From Parabacteroides sp. PH5-46 (GTDB taxonomy: Bacteria; Bacteroidota; Bacteroidia; Bacteroidales; Tannerellaceae): a stretch of DNA of 64,000 bases. A program made the position numbers and the translations under genes. Location of the stretch: NCBI RefSeq assembly GCF_029892785.1, contig NZ_JARXXA010000004.1, positions 280,765 through 344,764 of the forward strand, written 5' to 3'. Under the pieces are notes generated by a model. That model saw nothing but the letters and a program-made list of their open reading frames with translations. It was not told the DNA's origin and ran no database searches. Below, piece by piece: positions 7,046 to 17,173 of this stretch. The number at the start of each line of letters is the position of its first letter. Position 1 is the first letter of the stretch.

Positions 7046-9508
7046 ATGAATATATCTTACAATTGGCTTAAGAATTATCTTGATTTTGATTTACAGCCTG
7101 AGGAAGTATCGGCTGCGTTGACGTCTATTGGTCTGGAAACAGGCGGAGTAGAAGAGGTGCAAACGATCAAAGGAGGTTTGGAAGGTTTAGTGATTGGTGA
7201 AGTGTTGACGTGTGTTGAACACCCAAACTCCGACCACCTGCATATTACTACTGTTAATGTAGGGGGAGAAGAGCCTTTACAGATCGTATGTGGCGCTCCG
7301 AACGTAGCTGCCGGACAGAAAGTAGTGGTAGCCGTAAATGGTACGAAACTGTATAGCGGAGACGAAAGTTTTACGATTAAACGGTCGAAGATCCGTGGCG
7401 TAGAATCAAATGGGATGATTTGTGCCGAAGACGAGATAGGCATTGGAAAAAGCCATGATGGCATCATCGTTCTTCCTGCTGATGCCGTTGTAGGAACCTT
7501 GGCAAAAGATTATTACAATATAAAAAGCGACTATGTATTGGAAGTGGATATTACACCCAATCGCGTAGATGCTACTTCCCATTTTGGCGTGGCTCGCGAT
7601 TTGGCAGCCTATCTGAAACAGAACGGCAAGCCTTCGGAGCTGAAACGCCCTTCTGTAGATGCGTTTAAGATAGATGACCCGGCACCGGCTATTACTGTAT
7701 CGGTAGAGAATACGGAGGCCTGTCCCCGTTATTCAGGTGTTACGATTAAAGGCGTTACGGTAAAAGAGAGTCCGGAATGGTTGCAAAATATACTGAAAAT
7801 TATCGGTTTACGTCCTATCAATAATGTGGTGGATATTACCAATTATGTATTGCACGAACTGGGACAACCGCTGCATGCTTTTGATGCAGATAAAATAAAA
7901 GGCAGAAAGGTAGTGGTTAAGACATTGCCTGCCGGAACAAAGTTTGTCACCCTTGACGAAGTAGAACGTACCCTGACAGATAAAGACCTGATGATCTGCA
8001 ATGCAGAAGAAGGGATGTGTATCGGTGGGGTATTCGGAGGGTTGGATTCCGGCGTAACGGAGGGAACTACCAATGTATTCCTCGAATCGGCCAATTTCAA
8101 TGCTTCATGGGTTCGCAAGACAGCCCGCCGCTTTGGTTTGAATACCGATTCTTCCTTCCGATTTGAGCGCGGATTGGATCCCAATAATACGATGTACGTA
8201 TTGAAACGTGCCGCTTTGATGATCAAAGAGATAGCCGGAGGTACGATTTGTGGAGAGTTGCAGGATGTGTATCCTGTTCAGGCAGTTCCTTATACAGTAG
8301 ATATTACCTATAAGAAGATAAATACCCTGATAGGTAAAGAAATACCTAAGGATACAATAAAGAGTATTCTTTCGAGTCTGGAGATAGAAATAGTATCTGA
8401 AACGGCTGAAGGTATGACCCTTCATGTGCCCCTGTACCGCATAGATGTACAGCGCGATGTAGACGTAATAGAAGATATCCTGCGTATCTATGGTTACAAT
8501 AATATTGAGATAGGGGAGGACGTAAAATCGAATCTGAGCTATCAAACGCCTACCGACCGGAGCTATAAGCTGCAAAACCTTATCTCCGAGCAGTTATGCG
8601 GAGCCGGTTTCAGCGAGATTATGAATAATTCGCAGACCCGTTCGGCCTATTATACCGAGCTGTCTACCTATCCCGAAGCCCGTTGTGTAATGCTGGAAAA
8701 CCCTATCAGTTCAGATCTGAACGTGATGCGTCAAACCTTATTGTTTGGTGGTTTGGAAAGCATTGAGCATAACGAAAAACGCAAGAACGGAAATATCCGT
8801 TTCTATGAGTTTGGCAATTGCTACGACTATGATGTAGATAAGAAAAGCGACGAAAATGTGCTGGCAAGCTACAAAGAAGACTATCGCTTAGCCTTGTGGG
8901 TATGCGGAAAGCGGGTAGAGAACAGTTGGGCTCATCCGGATGAACTATCTTCCATATATGAACTAAAGGCTTATGTAGAGAATATTTTGGCTCGTTTGGG
9001 TATCAGCAAAAATACGGTTATTCTGGGTCAGTTATCGAATGATATATACGATGCAGGCTTGAGTATCACTACCAAAGCAGGCCGTCAGTTAGGCACGATG
9101 GGAATTGTGAGCAAAAAAATATGCAAAGCCCTGGATATAGACGAGGAAGTGTACTATGCCGAACTTTCCTGGGAACTGCTGATGAAAGAGATCAGAAAGA
9201 GTAAAGTTTCTTTCTCTGAGATATCTAAATTCCCGGCAGTGAAGCGCGACCTGGCCTTACTGTTGGATAAGAATATCCGCTTTGAAGAGATAGAAAAAAT
9301 AGCAAATGAAAGCGAACGGAAACTGCTGAAAGACGTTACATTATTCGATGTATATGAAGGCAAAAACCTTCCTGCAGGCAAAAAGTCATACGCCGTAAGC
9401 TTCTATTTACAAGATGAAGATAAAACTTTGAACGATAAACAGATTGAAGCTATCATGAAGAAGTTGCAAACCAATCTGGAACAAAAACTCGGAGCACAAC
9501 TTCGATAA
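7046..9508 (+). CDS. pheT: Phenylalanyl-tRNA synthetase beta subunit
   Basis: Beta chain of the alpha2-beta2 PheRS that charges tRNA-Phe; cytoplasmic and essential. The 820 residues match the bacterial family in length and order: B1 core (NISYNWLKNYLDFD), an EMAP-II-like tRNA-binding domain at about 40-155 (VIGEVLTCVEHPNSDHLHIT), the B3/B4 domain with hydrolytic editing site at about 210-375, B5 at about 400-475, a catalytic-like core, and the anticodon-binding FDX-ACB domain in the last 95 residues (SKFPAVKRDLALLLDKNI). The alpha-subunit gene pheS is not adjacent, which is normal in Bacteroidota. The next gene, a yebC homologue, follows after 71 AT-rich bases. Confidence 0.98.
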   Translation: MNISYNWLKNYLDFDLQPEEVSAALTSIGLETGGVEEVQTIKGGLEGLVIGEVLTCVEHPNSDHLHITTVNVGGEEPLQIVCGAPNVAAGQKVVVAVNGTKLYSGDESFTIKRSKIRGVESNGMICAEDEIGIGKSHDGIIVLPADAVVGTLAKDYYNIKSDYVLEVDITPNRVDATSHFGVARDLAAYLKQNGKPSELKRPSVDAFKIDDPAPAITVSVENTEACPRYSGVTIKGVTVKESPEWLQNILKIIGLRPINNVVDITNYVLHELGQPLHAFDADKIKGRKVVVKTLPAGTKFVTLDEVERTLTDKDLMICNAEEGMCIGGVFGGLDSGVTEGTTNVFLESANFNASWVRKTARRFGLNTDSSFRFERGLDPNNTMYVLKRAALMIKEIAGGTICGELQDVYPVQAVPYTVDITYKKINTLIGKEIPKDTIKSILSSLEIEIVSETAEGMTLHVPLYRIDVQRDVDVIEDILRIYGYNNIEIGEDVKSNLSYQTPTDRSYKLQNLISEQLCGAGFSEIMNNSQTRSAYYTELSTYPEARCVMLENPISSDLNVMRQTLLFGGLESIEHNEKRKNGNIRFYEFGNCYDYDVDKKSDENVLASYKEDYRLALWVCGKRVENSWAHPDELSSIYELKAYVENILARLGISKNTVILGQLSNDIYDAGLSITTKAGRQLGTMGIVSKKICKALDIDEEVYYAELSWELLMKEIRKSKVSFSEISKFPAVKRDLALLLDKNIRFEEIEKIANESERKLLKDVTLFDVYEGKNLPAGKKSYAVSFYLQDEDKTLNDKQIEAIMKKLQTNLEQKLGAQLR

Positions 9509-9579
9509 TGATTAATTATTAATGCTTAATTATTGAGGTTGTTTACAATTAATAATTTACAATTAACAATTCAAATAAG

Positions 9580-10302
9580 ATGGGAAGAGCATTTGAATAC
9601 CGCAAAGCAAAGAAATTCAAACGCTGGGGTAATATGGCCCGCGTATTTACAAAGTTAGGAAAGGAAATAACAATCGCTACCAAGGCCGGAGGGCCTGATC
9701 CTGACAGTAATCCCCGTCTGCGTGTGTTGATGCAACAGGCGAAGAAGGAAAATATGCCGAAAGAAAATGTAGAACGTGCCATTAAAAAAGCTACATCAAA
9801 AGACTATACCGACTATAAGGAGATGAATTACGAAGGCTACGGCCCCTTTGGTATAGCTGTTTTTGTAGAAACGGCAACCGATAATACGACCCGTACGGTA
9901 GCCAATGTGCGTAGCTACTTCAACAAGCATGGCGGCTCGCTGGGCACCTCCGGTAGCCTGGAATTCCTGTTCGACCACAAGTGCGTATTCCATATCGTAA
10001 AGAAAGACGAAGTATCGTTGGAAGATCTCGAACTGGAACTGATTGATTATGGCGTAGATGAGGTAGAAGAAGACGAGGACGAAATCGTATTATACGGCGA
10101 ATTTGCTCAAAACTCAGCCATCCAGAAATACCTGGAAGAAAATGGCTATGAGATCAATAGCGCCGAATTCCTCCGCATCCCCAACGACGTAAAAGAACTC
10201 ACCCCCGAACAACGCGAGTCAGTAGAAAAACTGATCGACAAACTCGAAGAAGACGAAGACGTCCAAAACGTCTTCCACAACATGAAAGAAGGGGAGGAAT
10301 AA
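9580..10302 (+). CDS. yebC: YebC/PmpR-family protein (translation/transcription factor)
   Basis: Member of the YebC/TACO1 family, which in bacteria includes DNA-binding regulators and ribosome-associated factors that help translation of proline-rich stretches. The 240 residues include the family signature GRAFEYRKAKKFKRWGNMAR at the N-terminus, ITIATKAGGPDPDSNPRLR, and EGYGPFGIAVFVETATDN. Internal acidic runs (EVEEDEDEIV, LEEDEDVQ) give a strongly negative C-terminal half. The start at 9580 follows directly from the family N-terminus. It may be co-transcribed with pheT, because the gap of 71 bases shows no obvious terminator, only near-repeats of the ACAATTAATAATT type. Confidence 0.95.
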   Translation: MGRAFEYRKAKKFKRWGNMARVFTKLGKEITIATKAGGPDPDSNPRLRVLMQQAKKENMPKENVERAIKKATSKDYTDYKEMNYEGYGPFGIAVFVETATDNTTRTVANVRSYFNKHGGSLGTSGSLEFLFDHKCVFHIVKKDEVSLEDLELELIDYGVDEVEEDEDEIVLYGEFAQNSAIQKYLEENGYEINSAEFLRIPNDVKELTPEQRESVEKLIDKLEEDEDVQNVFHNMKEGEE

Positions 10303-10310
10303 TTTTTAAT

Positions 10311-10339
10311 GATTAACGGTTAATAGTTAACCGTTAATC
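10311..10339. terminator. Bidirectional AT-rich hairpin between yebC and cinA
   Basis: A perfect 13-bp stem, GATTAACGGTTAA pairing with TTAACCGTTAATC across a 3-nt loop (TAG). It begins 9 bases after the yebC stop and contains the cinA stop codon (10327-10329). Its position between convergent genes suits a shared terminator. The stem is AT-rich and no long T tract follows, so strength is uncertain. Confidence 0.55.
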
Positions 10340-11568
10340 GTTAGAAGAAGTTTTAGGAGCGCTGTGTTGGCAGTGCGGGCGATGTTCATTTCGCGGATAT
10401 TGGTAAAGTGGTAACATTCGGATACCACTTTGTTTTTGTAGGCTGCGGCTATCCATACGGTTCCTACGGGCTTTTCGGGAGTTCCTCCGTCGGGTCCGGC
10501 GATTCCGGAAGTAGCTACTGCGCAATCACAGCCTAATACCCGGATGGCTCCCAGAGCCATTTGTTCTACTACCGGTTGGCTGACGGCTCCGTATTTCTCC
10601 AAGTCTTCATTGGATACTCCTAACACATTATGTTTTACTTCGTTGCTGTATGAAACGATGCTTCCTACAAAATAGCGTGAGCTACCGGGTATGGAGGTCA
10701 GCATACTGGCAATGCGTCCGCCGGTGCAGCTTTCTGCTGTTCCCATGGTTAGTTGTTTCTCTAAAAGTGCTTTTCCTATCAGTTCTTCTAAGGGGGTGTC
10801 TTCTTCGGCCAGGATATGTCCGTTTAGTAGTTTGTGAAGTTTTTCGTTTTGCTCTTTGATGGACAATTCGGCTTGCTCTTTGCTCTCTGCATAAACAGAC
10901 AGGCGCAGGCGGATCAAGCCTGGTTGAGGCAGGTAGGCTAACTTGATGAAGGTAGGCAATTCTTCCTCAAACTGAGTAAGTTCAATCGCCAGCCCAGATT
11001 CCGAATAACCACTTACCCAAGTAGTTTGGTGGCGGATAAAGACATCTTGATGGAATCTTTTTTTCAAGCGGGGGATGATTTCATTTGTCATCAACCACTT
11101 CATCTCATATGGTACTCCGGGCATGGATACGAGTATCTTTCCGTCTCGTTCAAACCAGCTGCAGGGAGCTGTTCCCGCCTTATTCTGGATAACGGTACAT
11201 TTGTCGGGAACCAATGCCTGATCGCGTGTCAGTTCGTTGATAACCCGCCCTGTTTTGTTGAATAGTTGCTCGATGTTCTGATATACCTCTTCCGAGAAAT
11301 GTAGGCCGGAGTCGAAATATTTACACAAGGTCTTTTTCGTGATATCATCTTTCGTAGGGCCAATACCGCCTGTTATTAGTACGATCTGTACGCGATTCAT
11401 GGCGGCATCAATCACTTCCAGCATGTCTTTCTCCACATCTCCAACAGCTGTTCTCCAGATCACCTGAAAGCCTTCTTTGTTAAGCTCCTGACCCATCCAG
11501 GCCGAGTTGGTATCCACTACTTGTCCGATCAGCAACTCGTCGCCAATCGTTATTATTTGTACATTCAT
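10327..11568 (-). CDS. cinA: CinA: nicotinamide-nucleotide amidase/competence-damage protein
   Basis: Two-domain CinA. The N-terminal half (about 1-170) is a MoaB/Mog-like fold with IITIGDELLIGQVVDTNSAW and ITGGIGPTKDDITK, seen in other CinA proteins as an ADP-ribose pyrophosphatase. The C-terminal half (about 255-413) is the PncC amidase that deamidates nicotinamide mononucleotide for NAD recycling, with GTAESCTGGRIASMLTSIPG and ATSGIAGPDGGTPEKPVGTV. I place the start at 11568 (MNVQIITIG). The earlier ATG at 11613 would overlap tsaD. tsaD ends 13 bp upstream, so the two form an operon read tsaD then cinA. Confidence 0.95.
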   Translation of the reverse strand: MNVQIITIGDELLIGQVVDTNSAWMGQELNKEGFQVIWRTAVGDVEKDMLEVIDAAMNRVQIVLITGGIGPTKDDITKKTLCKYFDSGLHFSEEVYQNIEQLFNKTGRVINELTRDQALVPDKCTVIQNKAGTAPCSWFERDGKILVSMPGVPYEMKWLMTNEIIPRLKKRFHQDVFIRHQTTWVSGYSESGLAIELTQFEEELPTFIKLAYLPQPGLIRLRLSVYAESKEQAELSIKEQNEKLHKLLNGHILAEEDTPLEELIGKALLEKQLTMGTAESCTGGRIASMLTSIPGSSRYFVGSIVSYSNEVKHNVLGVSNEDLEKYGAVSQPVVEQMALGAIRVLGCDCAVATSGIAGPDGGTPEKPVGTVWIAAAYKNKVVSECYHFTNIREMNIARTANTALLKLLLTING

Positions 11569-11581
11569 ATCCTTTGGTTTG

Positions 11582-12601
11582 TTAGATCGTAACTCTTGAA
11601 AATGGTACTGCATCCATCGGGCAGAACTCTTTGTTTATATATTTGTAATAGCCTGATATGGCTACCATTGCGGCATTGTCTGTTGTAAAAGAGAAAGGAG
11701 GAATGTGTATCTTCCAGCCATAGCGTTTGGCGTAATCGTGAAACGCATCCCGCAGTCCGGTATTCGCCGAAACACCTCCAGCAACGGCTACTTCTTTTAT
11801 CTTCAAATCCTTTGAAGCTTTAAGCAGTTTGTTCATCAGGATGTCTACAACCGTCGCTTGTAAAGACGCGCATAGGTCTTGTTTATTCTTCTCTATAAAG
11901 TCGGGGTCTTCTTTCAATTTGTCGCGCAAGGTGTACAGAAAGGAGGTTTTCAAACCGCTGAAACTGTAGTTGTACTCGGGAATATGCGGTTTGCTGAACG
12001 TAAAAGCCTTAGGGTTTCCTTCGTTGGCCAGTTTGTTGACAACAGGCCCTCCGGGATAACCTAATCCCATCACTTTGGCACATTTGTCGAAGGCTTCGCC
12101 GGCAGCATCATCGATGGTTTGTCCGATTACCTCCATATCATCATAGTTGTTTACTTTGATAATCTGCGAATTGCCTCCTGATACCAGTAAGCACAGGAAA
12201 GGGAATGAGGGTTGATCTACATCCTCCGGTGTTTGTTTGATAAAGTGCGCCAGCACGTGTGCTTGCAGGTGGTTGACTTCTATCATCGGAATATGTAAAG
12301 AGGCAGATAAACCCTTGGCAAAAGAAGTGCCAACAAGCAATGATCCCATCAGGCCAGGGCCACGGGTAAAGGCAATAGCGCTTAATTCGGACTTGTCTAT
12401 ACCTGCCTTTTTCAAGGCTTCGGACACTACCGGAATAATGTTTTGCTGGTGGGCTCTGGATGCAAGTTCCGGCACTACTCCACCATATGCCTCATGCACA
12501 GCCTGCCCGGCAATTACGTTAGACAGCATGACCCCATCACGGATAACGGCAGCCGAAGTATCGTCGCAAGATGATTCTATTCCTAAAATCGTTATACTCA
12601 T
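11582..12601 (-). CDS. tsaD: tRNA N6-adenosine threonylcarbamoyltransferase TsaD
   Basis: Transfers the threonylcarbamoyl group to A37 of ANN-reading tRNAs to make t6A, working with TsaB, TsaC and TsaE; cytoplasmic. The 339 residues show the ASKHA fold motifs: ILGIESSCDDTSAAV at the N-terminus, the metal-binding HxxxH at His111/His115 (NHLQAH), SGGNSQIIKV, DDAAGEAFDK, and VAVAGGVSANTGLR. The length is normal and the start MSITILGIESS is typical. It is divergent from the TamB-like gene. A near-consensus box TTATTTTG on the minus strand at 12619-12626 may be its promoter. Confidence 0.98.
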   Translation of the reverse strand: MSITILGIESSCDDTSAAVIRDGVMLSNVIAGQAVHEAYGGVVPELASRAHQQNIIPVVSEALKKAGIDKSELSAIAFTRGPGLMGSLLVGTSFAKGLSASLHIPMIEVNHLQAHVLAHFIKQTPEDVDQPSFPFLCLLVSGGNSQIIKVNNYDDMEVIGQTIDDAAGEAFDKCAKVMGLGYPGGPVVNKLANEGNPKAFTFSKPHIPEYNYSFSGLKTSFLYTLRDKLKEDPDFIEKNKQDLCASLQATVVDILMNKLLKASKDLKIKEVAVAGGVSANTGLRDAFHDYAKRYGWKIHIPPFSFTTDNAAMVAISGYYKYINKEFCPMDAVPFSRVTI

Positions 12602-12649
12602 TTATTTCTTTTTTAATGCAAAATAACGAAATCTATGCTGATATTGTTG

Positions 12650-12657
12650 TAGTTTTG
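12650..12657 (+). promoter_or_regulatory. Promoter -7 box of the tamB-like gene
   Basis: TAGTTTTG matches TAnnTTTG and predicts a transcript starting near 12664, just upstream of the ATT at 12680. This supports a start well before the GTG at 12782. Confidence 0.5.
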
Positions 12658-12679
12658 TGCATAAAAATAACGTAAAGAG

Positions 12680-15600
12680 ATTAAAGGATTAAAATACATA
12701 GTCGTTGTTTTATTTACTTTTTTCTGGATATTCTACGCTATCCCTGTCATCTTACTGAATATTCCTTACATTCAGCGAAAAGTGGCAGATACTGCAACAA
12801 CAGAATTATCCAACCGCCTGAACGTACCTGTACGCGTTGGGAAAGTAGATATCGAATGGTTGAATCGCCTGGTTTTAAGTGATCTTTATCTGGAAGACGA
12901 GAAAGGAGAGGTACTATTCGAAGCAAATCACGTGACTGCAGGTTTTGAACTGCTGCCACTATTCCGGGGTAAACTTCTGTTTACTACAGTCCGCTTATTT
13001 GGCTTTACGGTGCATCTGGAAAAGGAGACGCCGCAATCGACTCTGAACCTTCAATTTGTGATAGATGCCTTTGCCAGCCGGGATACGACTAAAAAATCTC
13101 CGAATATTGATTTGCAGTTTAATTCGATTCTTTTGCGAAAGGGGAATTTCAGCTATGATGTGTTAAGTGAAAACCGAACCCCCGACAGATTCAATCCCAA
13201 ACATGTTGATATAAAGAATATCAGTGCCAAAATAACCCTTAAATCCTTTAACCAGGACAGCTTGAATGCGAATATCAAGAAACTGAGCTTTGAAGAGAGT
13301 TCCGGTTTTGAACTGGATAAACTATCCTTAAATGTAATTGCTAATCAGGATAGTGCATACATCCATAATTTTGAAATAAAACTACCGGAAACCGACCTGA
13401 AGATAAACCGGGCCAATATTAATATTGCTGAAGTAAATAACCTGGAGGAACTACTGAATAAAGCGCCCCTTACCCTTGATATCATACCTTCTCAAATATA
13501 CCTGAAAGAGCTTTCTATGTTTGTTCCGGCTTTCAGGAACTTTACCGATCATGTTGAAATATCCGCTGAGGCAGATGGGTTTATAAATGATATTAACCTG
13601 AAACGTCTAACCCTCAAGTATAGTGATAAGATGTTGTTTATCGGGAAAATGTCGTTAAAAGGAATTACCCATCCCGAGAACGCTTACCTGTTTGGGGAAG
13701 TAAACAAAATGTATATTACCAATGAAGGTCTGAGCGGGTTAGTGAATAATTTCAGCAAAGATCCTGTTATACTGCCTGAACCTGTCAACCGTCTGGGAAC
13801 GATAAACTTTGCTGGCGAAATATCCGGCTTCTTCGACAACCTCGTGGCTTATGGAAAGCTGTCTACTGCTATCGGCTCGATAGAAACAGATATACTCTTT
13901 GGTAGCAACAAAGAGCAGGATATAGCGGCTCATTTGAAAGGAACTATTTCTTCGTCGGAACTGCTTATTAGCGATCTTTTTGAACCGGATAATCCGTATG
14001 GTATTGTACGCTTTAATGTCTCCATTGATGCGCAAAGGCCTACCGGAGGCCATTTTACAGGCAAAGTAGATGCCTTGGTCAGTGAGTTTGACTATCAGAA
14101 TTATCGCTATGAGAACTTGCAATTAACAGGAAACTTCCAGCGGAACGGATATGATGGCATTGTGCAGATAAATGACCCGAACGGTACCTTGTATGCAGAG
14201 GGCTTATTCCGGCACGAAGGGAAAAACTCTAAGTTTAATTTTACGGCAGATTTACAGCATTTTCGTCCCGACAACCTGAATCTGACCGATAAGTATGAAG
14301 CGCCGGAAATATCTGCCTCTTTGAAAGCTGACTTTACTGGTGACAACATCGATAACGTAGAGGGAAGTATAACGCTTGACAGTCTGACTATTAATACCGC
14401 TCCCTCTGACTTTTTCCTGAAACAACTAAAGGTGGAAGCCTCCGGTAATTCGTCAGACAGAAACCTTCGGATTACTTCCGATCTGCTGAATGGAGAAGTA
14501 ACAGGGGTTTATTCTTTTTCAACCTTGATCCCCAGTTTGTTTAATACATTCAGTGGCTATTTGCCTTCTCTGATTGCCGCTACTACAAAGAAACAGATTA
14601 CTCATGAAAATAATTTCCGCCTATCCCTGGCGGTTGAAAATACGGAAACGTTGTCTAATACCCTGAAGTTGCCCTTTACAATACGAGATCGAACAAATAT
14701 TGTAGGATATTATGATAACCTGTTGAATAAGTTTAAGTTTGAGGTAGATCTGCCCAATTTCGCTGTTGCCGGAATGATGTTTGAGTCTACTTCCCTGATC
14801 TGTGAAAATCCTCAGGACAAGATCGATCTGTTGTTGAATGCTACCAGCTACAATAAGAAGGGGATACGCAATCATTTTGACTTGAAAGCCGATGCTCAGG
14901 AGAATAAAATTACAGCTCTGTTTAATTGGTCTAATAATAAAGAACGCCGCTTTGAAGCCATGTTTGCTACTTCCGCCCTCTTTGTCGACGAAGTGGCGGA
15001 GAATGGGAAAAAGAGCCTTCGTACAGAGTTGGGAATTGATGCCAGCTCTCTGATTATTAATGACAGCATCTGGAATGTAGGAGAAGCCGGCATTACGATT
15101 CAGAACGGAGCAGTAAATATCAGTAACTTCTATGTTTCACACAATGAGCAACACCTGATGCTGGATGGTGCGATATCGAAGAATCCGGAGGATGTATTGC
15201 AGTTGGACCTGAGTGAAATAGAACTGAGTTATATCTTTGACGTATTGAATATTCCGGTACTTCAGTTTGGTGGTATTGCTACCGGTTTGTTTAATGTCAG
15301 CGATTTGTACGGAAGCCGTATTATTCATACGAAAAACTTTGATGTCCAACAATTTTCGTTTAATCAGGTAGAGTTGGGCGACTTGAACCTACATAGCTAT
15401 TGGGATGATACCCGTCAGGGAATCAAGATGGAAGGACGTATCTATGCTGATGATACTACCTATACGGATGTGGATGGTTACATCTTTCCTGTCGGTAAAT
15501 CGGAAGGGCTTTCGTTGCAGTTTGATGCCCAAAATATTGATGTTGCTTTTCTACATCCTTTCCTTGAAAATGTAGCATCTGGAGTTAAGGGTAGGGGATT

Positions 15601-17173
15601 TGGTAGTGTGCACTTATACGGGCCTTTCAAAGAGTTGAATATAGTAGGGGATGCCTATGTCAGAGAGGGAGGTCTGGGAATTGATTTTCTAAATACCTAT
15701 TATACGTTTTCCGATTCTATTCTGATGGACACCCGCTCTATCAATGTGAAAAATGCTACGGTTTACGATAAGTTTGGCAATACCGGAAGAGTCAATCTGG
15801 CATTGAAACATAAGCATTTTAAGGAGTTGGAATTCCTGGCAGATGTTTCGGCCAATAATATGCTGGTGTATGATGCCGGCGAGAAGCAGAACCCCTTGAT
15901 ATACGGAACAGTATTCGGAAGTGGGACATCCCGTATCAGTGGCACGGAGCAGATTGTGAATTTTGATATAAACATGCGGAGTGAGCCCAAAACATCCGTA
16001 ACCCTGGATTTTATGAGCAACTCTTCGGCTGAAGAATATGATTTTATCACATTTGTAGATAAGAGTAAGCCTGTTGCAGAGAATCCGGATTCGGCAGAAA
16101 AGAGCAACAGGCCGCTTTTCCTGAATGATGAAGGAACCGAAATCAGAATGACCTTCCTACTGGATGTTACTCCTGATGCCAATATTGAGTTAATTATGGA
16201 TCCGTCAGCCGGAGATAAAATCAAGGGATTCGGAACAGGTAGTCTGCAGATTGATTACGGAACCAAGAGCGACCTGCGAATGTATGGCTTATTTAATATC
16301 CTGGATGGAAATTATAACTTCAGCCTGCAACAGCTTATTTATAAAAACTTTAAAATAAGGGAGGGTAGTACTGTTACCTTCCGGGGCGATCCGTATGATG
16401 CGAACCTCAATATCGATGCCGTATATAATGTGACGGCTAATATTGGTGATCTGGATCAGAGCTTGCTTTCCGAAACGGCACGTACCAATGTACCAGTCAA
16501 TTGTGTGCTTAAAATAGATGGTATACTTCAAAACCCGGGTATATCATTTGATATTGAACTGCCGGGCTCTAACGAAGACCTGGAACGAAAAGTGAAAAGC
16601 TATGTAAATACCGAAGATATGATGACGCGGCAAATCGTTTATTTGCTGGTTTTAAATAAGTTTTATACAGAAGATATCTATCGTACCGGACGTAACAATG
16701 AGTTTAGTGCTGTAACCTCGGCTGCCATATCTTCCCAGATTTCGAGTATCCTTAACAGTATAACCGACAAAGTACAGATCGGAACAAATATCCGTGCCAG
16801 CCAGGAAGGCTTTAACGAGACGGAGTTTGAAATGTTACTTTCCAGCCAGTTGCTGGACAACCGCCTGCTCATCAATGGAAACTTCGGGTATAAGAATAAC
16901 CCGAACGTAAAGAATGTTTTTGTGGGTGAGTTTGATATTGAGTACTTGCTGACCCGTACCGGAGAGATACGCCTGAAAGCCTACAATCATGCCAACGATA
17001 TGTATCGCTATCTCAAACAGAGTCTAACGACGCAGGGGATAGGGATTATGTACAAGAAAGACTTTTCTTCTTTTTCGGAATTATTCCGTCGAAGAAGAAA
17101 ACCCTTACTTACTATTCCGGATAGTACAAGCCCTGTCTTGCAACAGGACTCTACCTCCGTTACAGCTCATTAA
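12680..17173 (+). CDS. tamB: TamB-like (DUF490) inner-membrane-anchored lipid/protein transport protein, apparent ATT start
   Basis: Very long periplasm-spanning protein of the TamB/AsmA-like class, thought to bridge inner and outer membranes for phospholipid transport or outer-membrane protein assembly. The body is continuous beta-repeat sequence. The C-terminal 350 residues form the DUF490/TamB domain (DANIELIMDPSAGDKIKGFG, GNYNFSLQQLIYKNFKIREG, the MTRQIVYLLVLNKFY segment). No ATG opens the frame. The first ordinary start is GTG at 12782, but codons before it encode a strong signal anchor (LKYIVVVLFTFFWIFY). An in-frame TAA lies at 12668-12670, and the only plausible initiator after it is ATT at 12680, preceded by AAAGAG. 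With that start the protein has 1497 residues. Its 3' end overlaps the convergent small membrane gene by 4 bp. Confidence 0.85.
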   Translation: MKGLKYIVVVLFTFFWIFYAIPVILLNIPYIQRKVADTATTELSNRLNVPVRVGKVDIEWLNRLVLSDLYLEDEKGEVLFEANHVTAGFELLPLFRGKLLFTTVRLFGFTVHLEKETPQSTLNLQFVIDAFASRDTTKKSPNIDLQFNSILLRKGNFSYDVLSENRTPDRFNPKHVDIKNISAKITLKSFNQDSLNANIKKLSFEESSGFELDKLSLNVIANQDSAYIHNFEIKLPETDLKINRANINIAEVNNLEELLNKAPLTLDIIPSQIYLKELSMFVPAFRNFTDHVEISAEADGFINDINLKRLTLKYSDKMLFIGKMSLKGITHPENAYLFGEVNKMYITNEGLSGLVNNFSKDPVILPEPVNRLGTINFAGEISGFFDNLVAYGKLSTAIGSIETDILFGSNKEQDIAAHLKGTISSSELLISDLFEPDNPYGIVRFNVSIDAQRPTGGHFTGKVDALVSEFDYQNYRYENLQLTGNFQRNGYDGIVQINDPNGTLYAEGLFRHEGKNSKFNFTADLQHFRPDNLNLTDKYEAPEISASLKADFTGDNIDNVEGSITLDSLTINTAPSDFFLKQLKVEASGNSSDRNLRITSDLLNGEVTGVYSFSTLIPSLFNTFSGYLPSLIAATTKKQITHENNFRLSLAVENTETLSNTLKLPFTIRDRTNIVGYYDNLLNKFKFEVDLPNFAVAGMMFESTSLICENPQDKIDLLLNATSYNKKGIRNHFDLKADAQENKITALFNWSNNKERRFEAMFATSALFVDEVAENGKKSLRTELGIDASSLIINDSIWNVGEAGITIQNGAVNISNFYVSHNEQHLMLDGAISKNPEDVLQLDLSEIELSYIFDVLNIPVLQFGGIATGLFNVSDLYGSRIIHTKNFDVQQFSFNQVELGDLNLHSYWDDTRQGIKMEGRIYADDTTYTDVDGYIFPVGKSEGLSLQFDAQNIDVAFLHPFLENVASGVKGRGFGSVHLYGPFKELNIVGDAYVREGGLGIDFLNTYYTFSDSILMDTRSINVKNATVYDKFGNTGRVNLALKHKHFKELEFLADVSANNMLVYDAGEKQNPLIYGTVFGSGTSRISGTEQIVNFDINMRSEPKTSVTLDFMSNSSAEEYDFITFVDKSKPVAENPDSAEKSNRPLFLNDEGTEIRMTFLLDVTPDANIELIMDPSAGDKIKGFGTGSLQIDYGTKSDLRMYGLFNILDGNYNFSLQQLIYKNFKIREGSTVTFRGDPYDANLNIDAVYNVTANIGDLDQSLLSETARTNVPVNCVLKIDGILQNPGISFDIELPGSNEDLERKVKSYVNTEDMMTRQIVYLLVLNKFYTEDIYRTGRNNEFSAVTSAAISSQISSILNSITDKVQIGTNIRASQEGFNETEFEMLLSSQLLDNRLLINGNFGYKNNPNVKNVFVGEFDIEYLLTRTGEIRLKAYNHANDMYRYLKQSLTTQGIGIMYKKDFSSFSELFRRRRKPLLTIPDSTSPVLQQDSTSVTAH

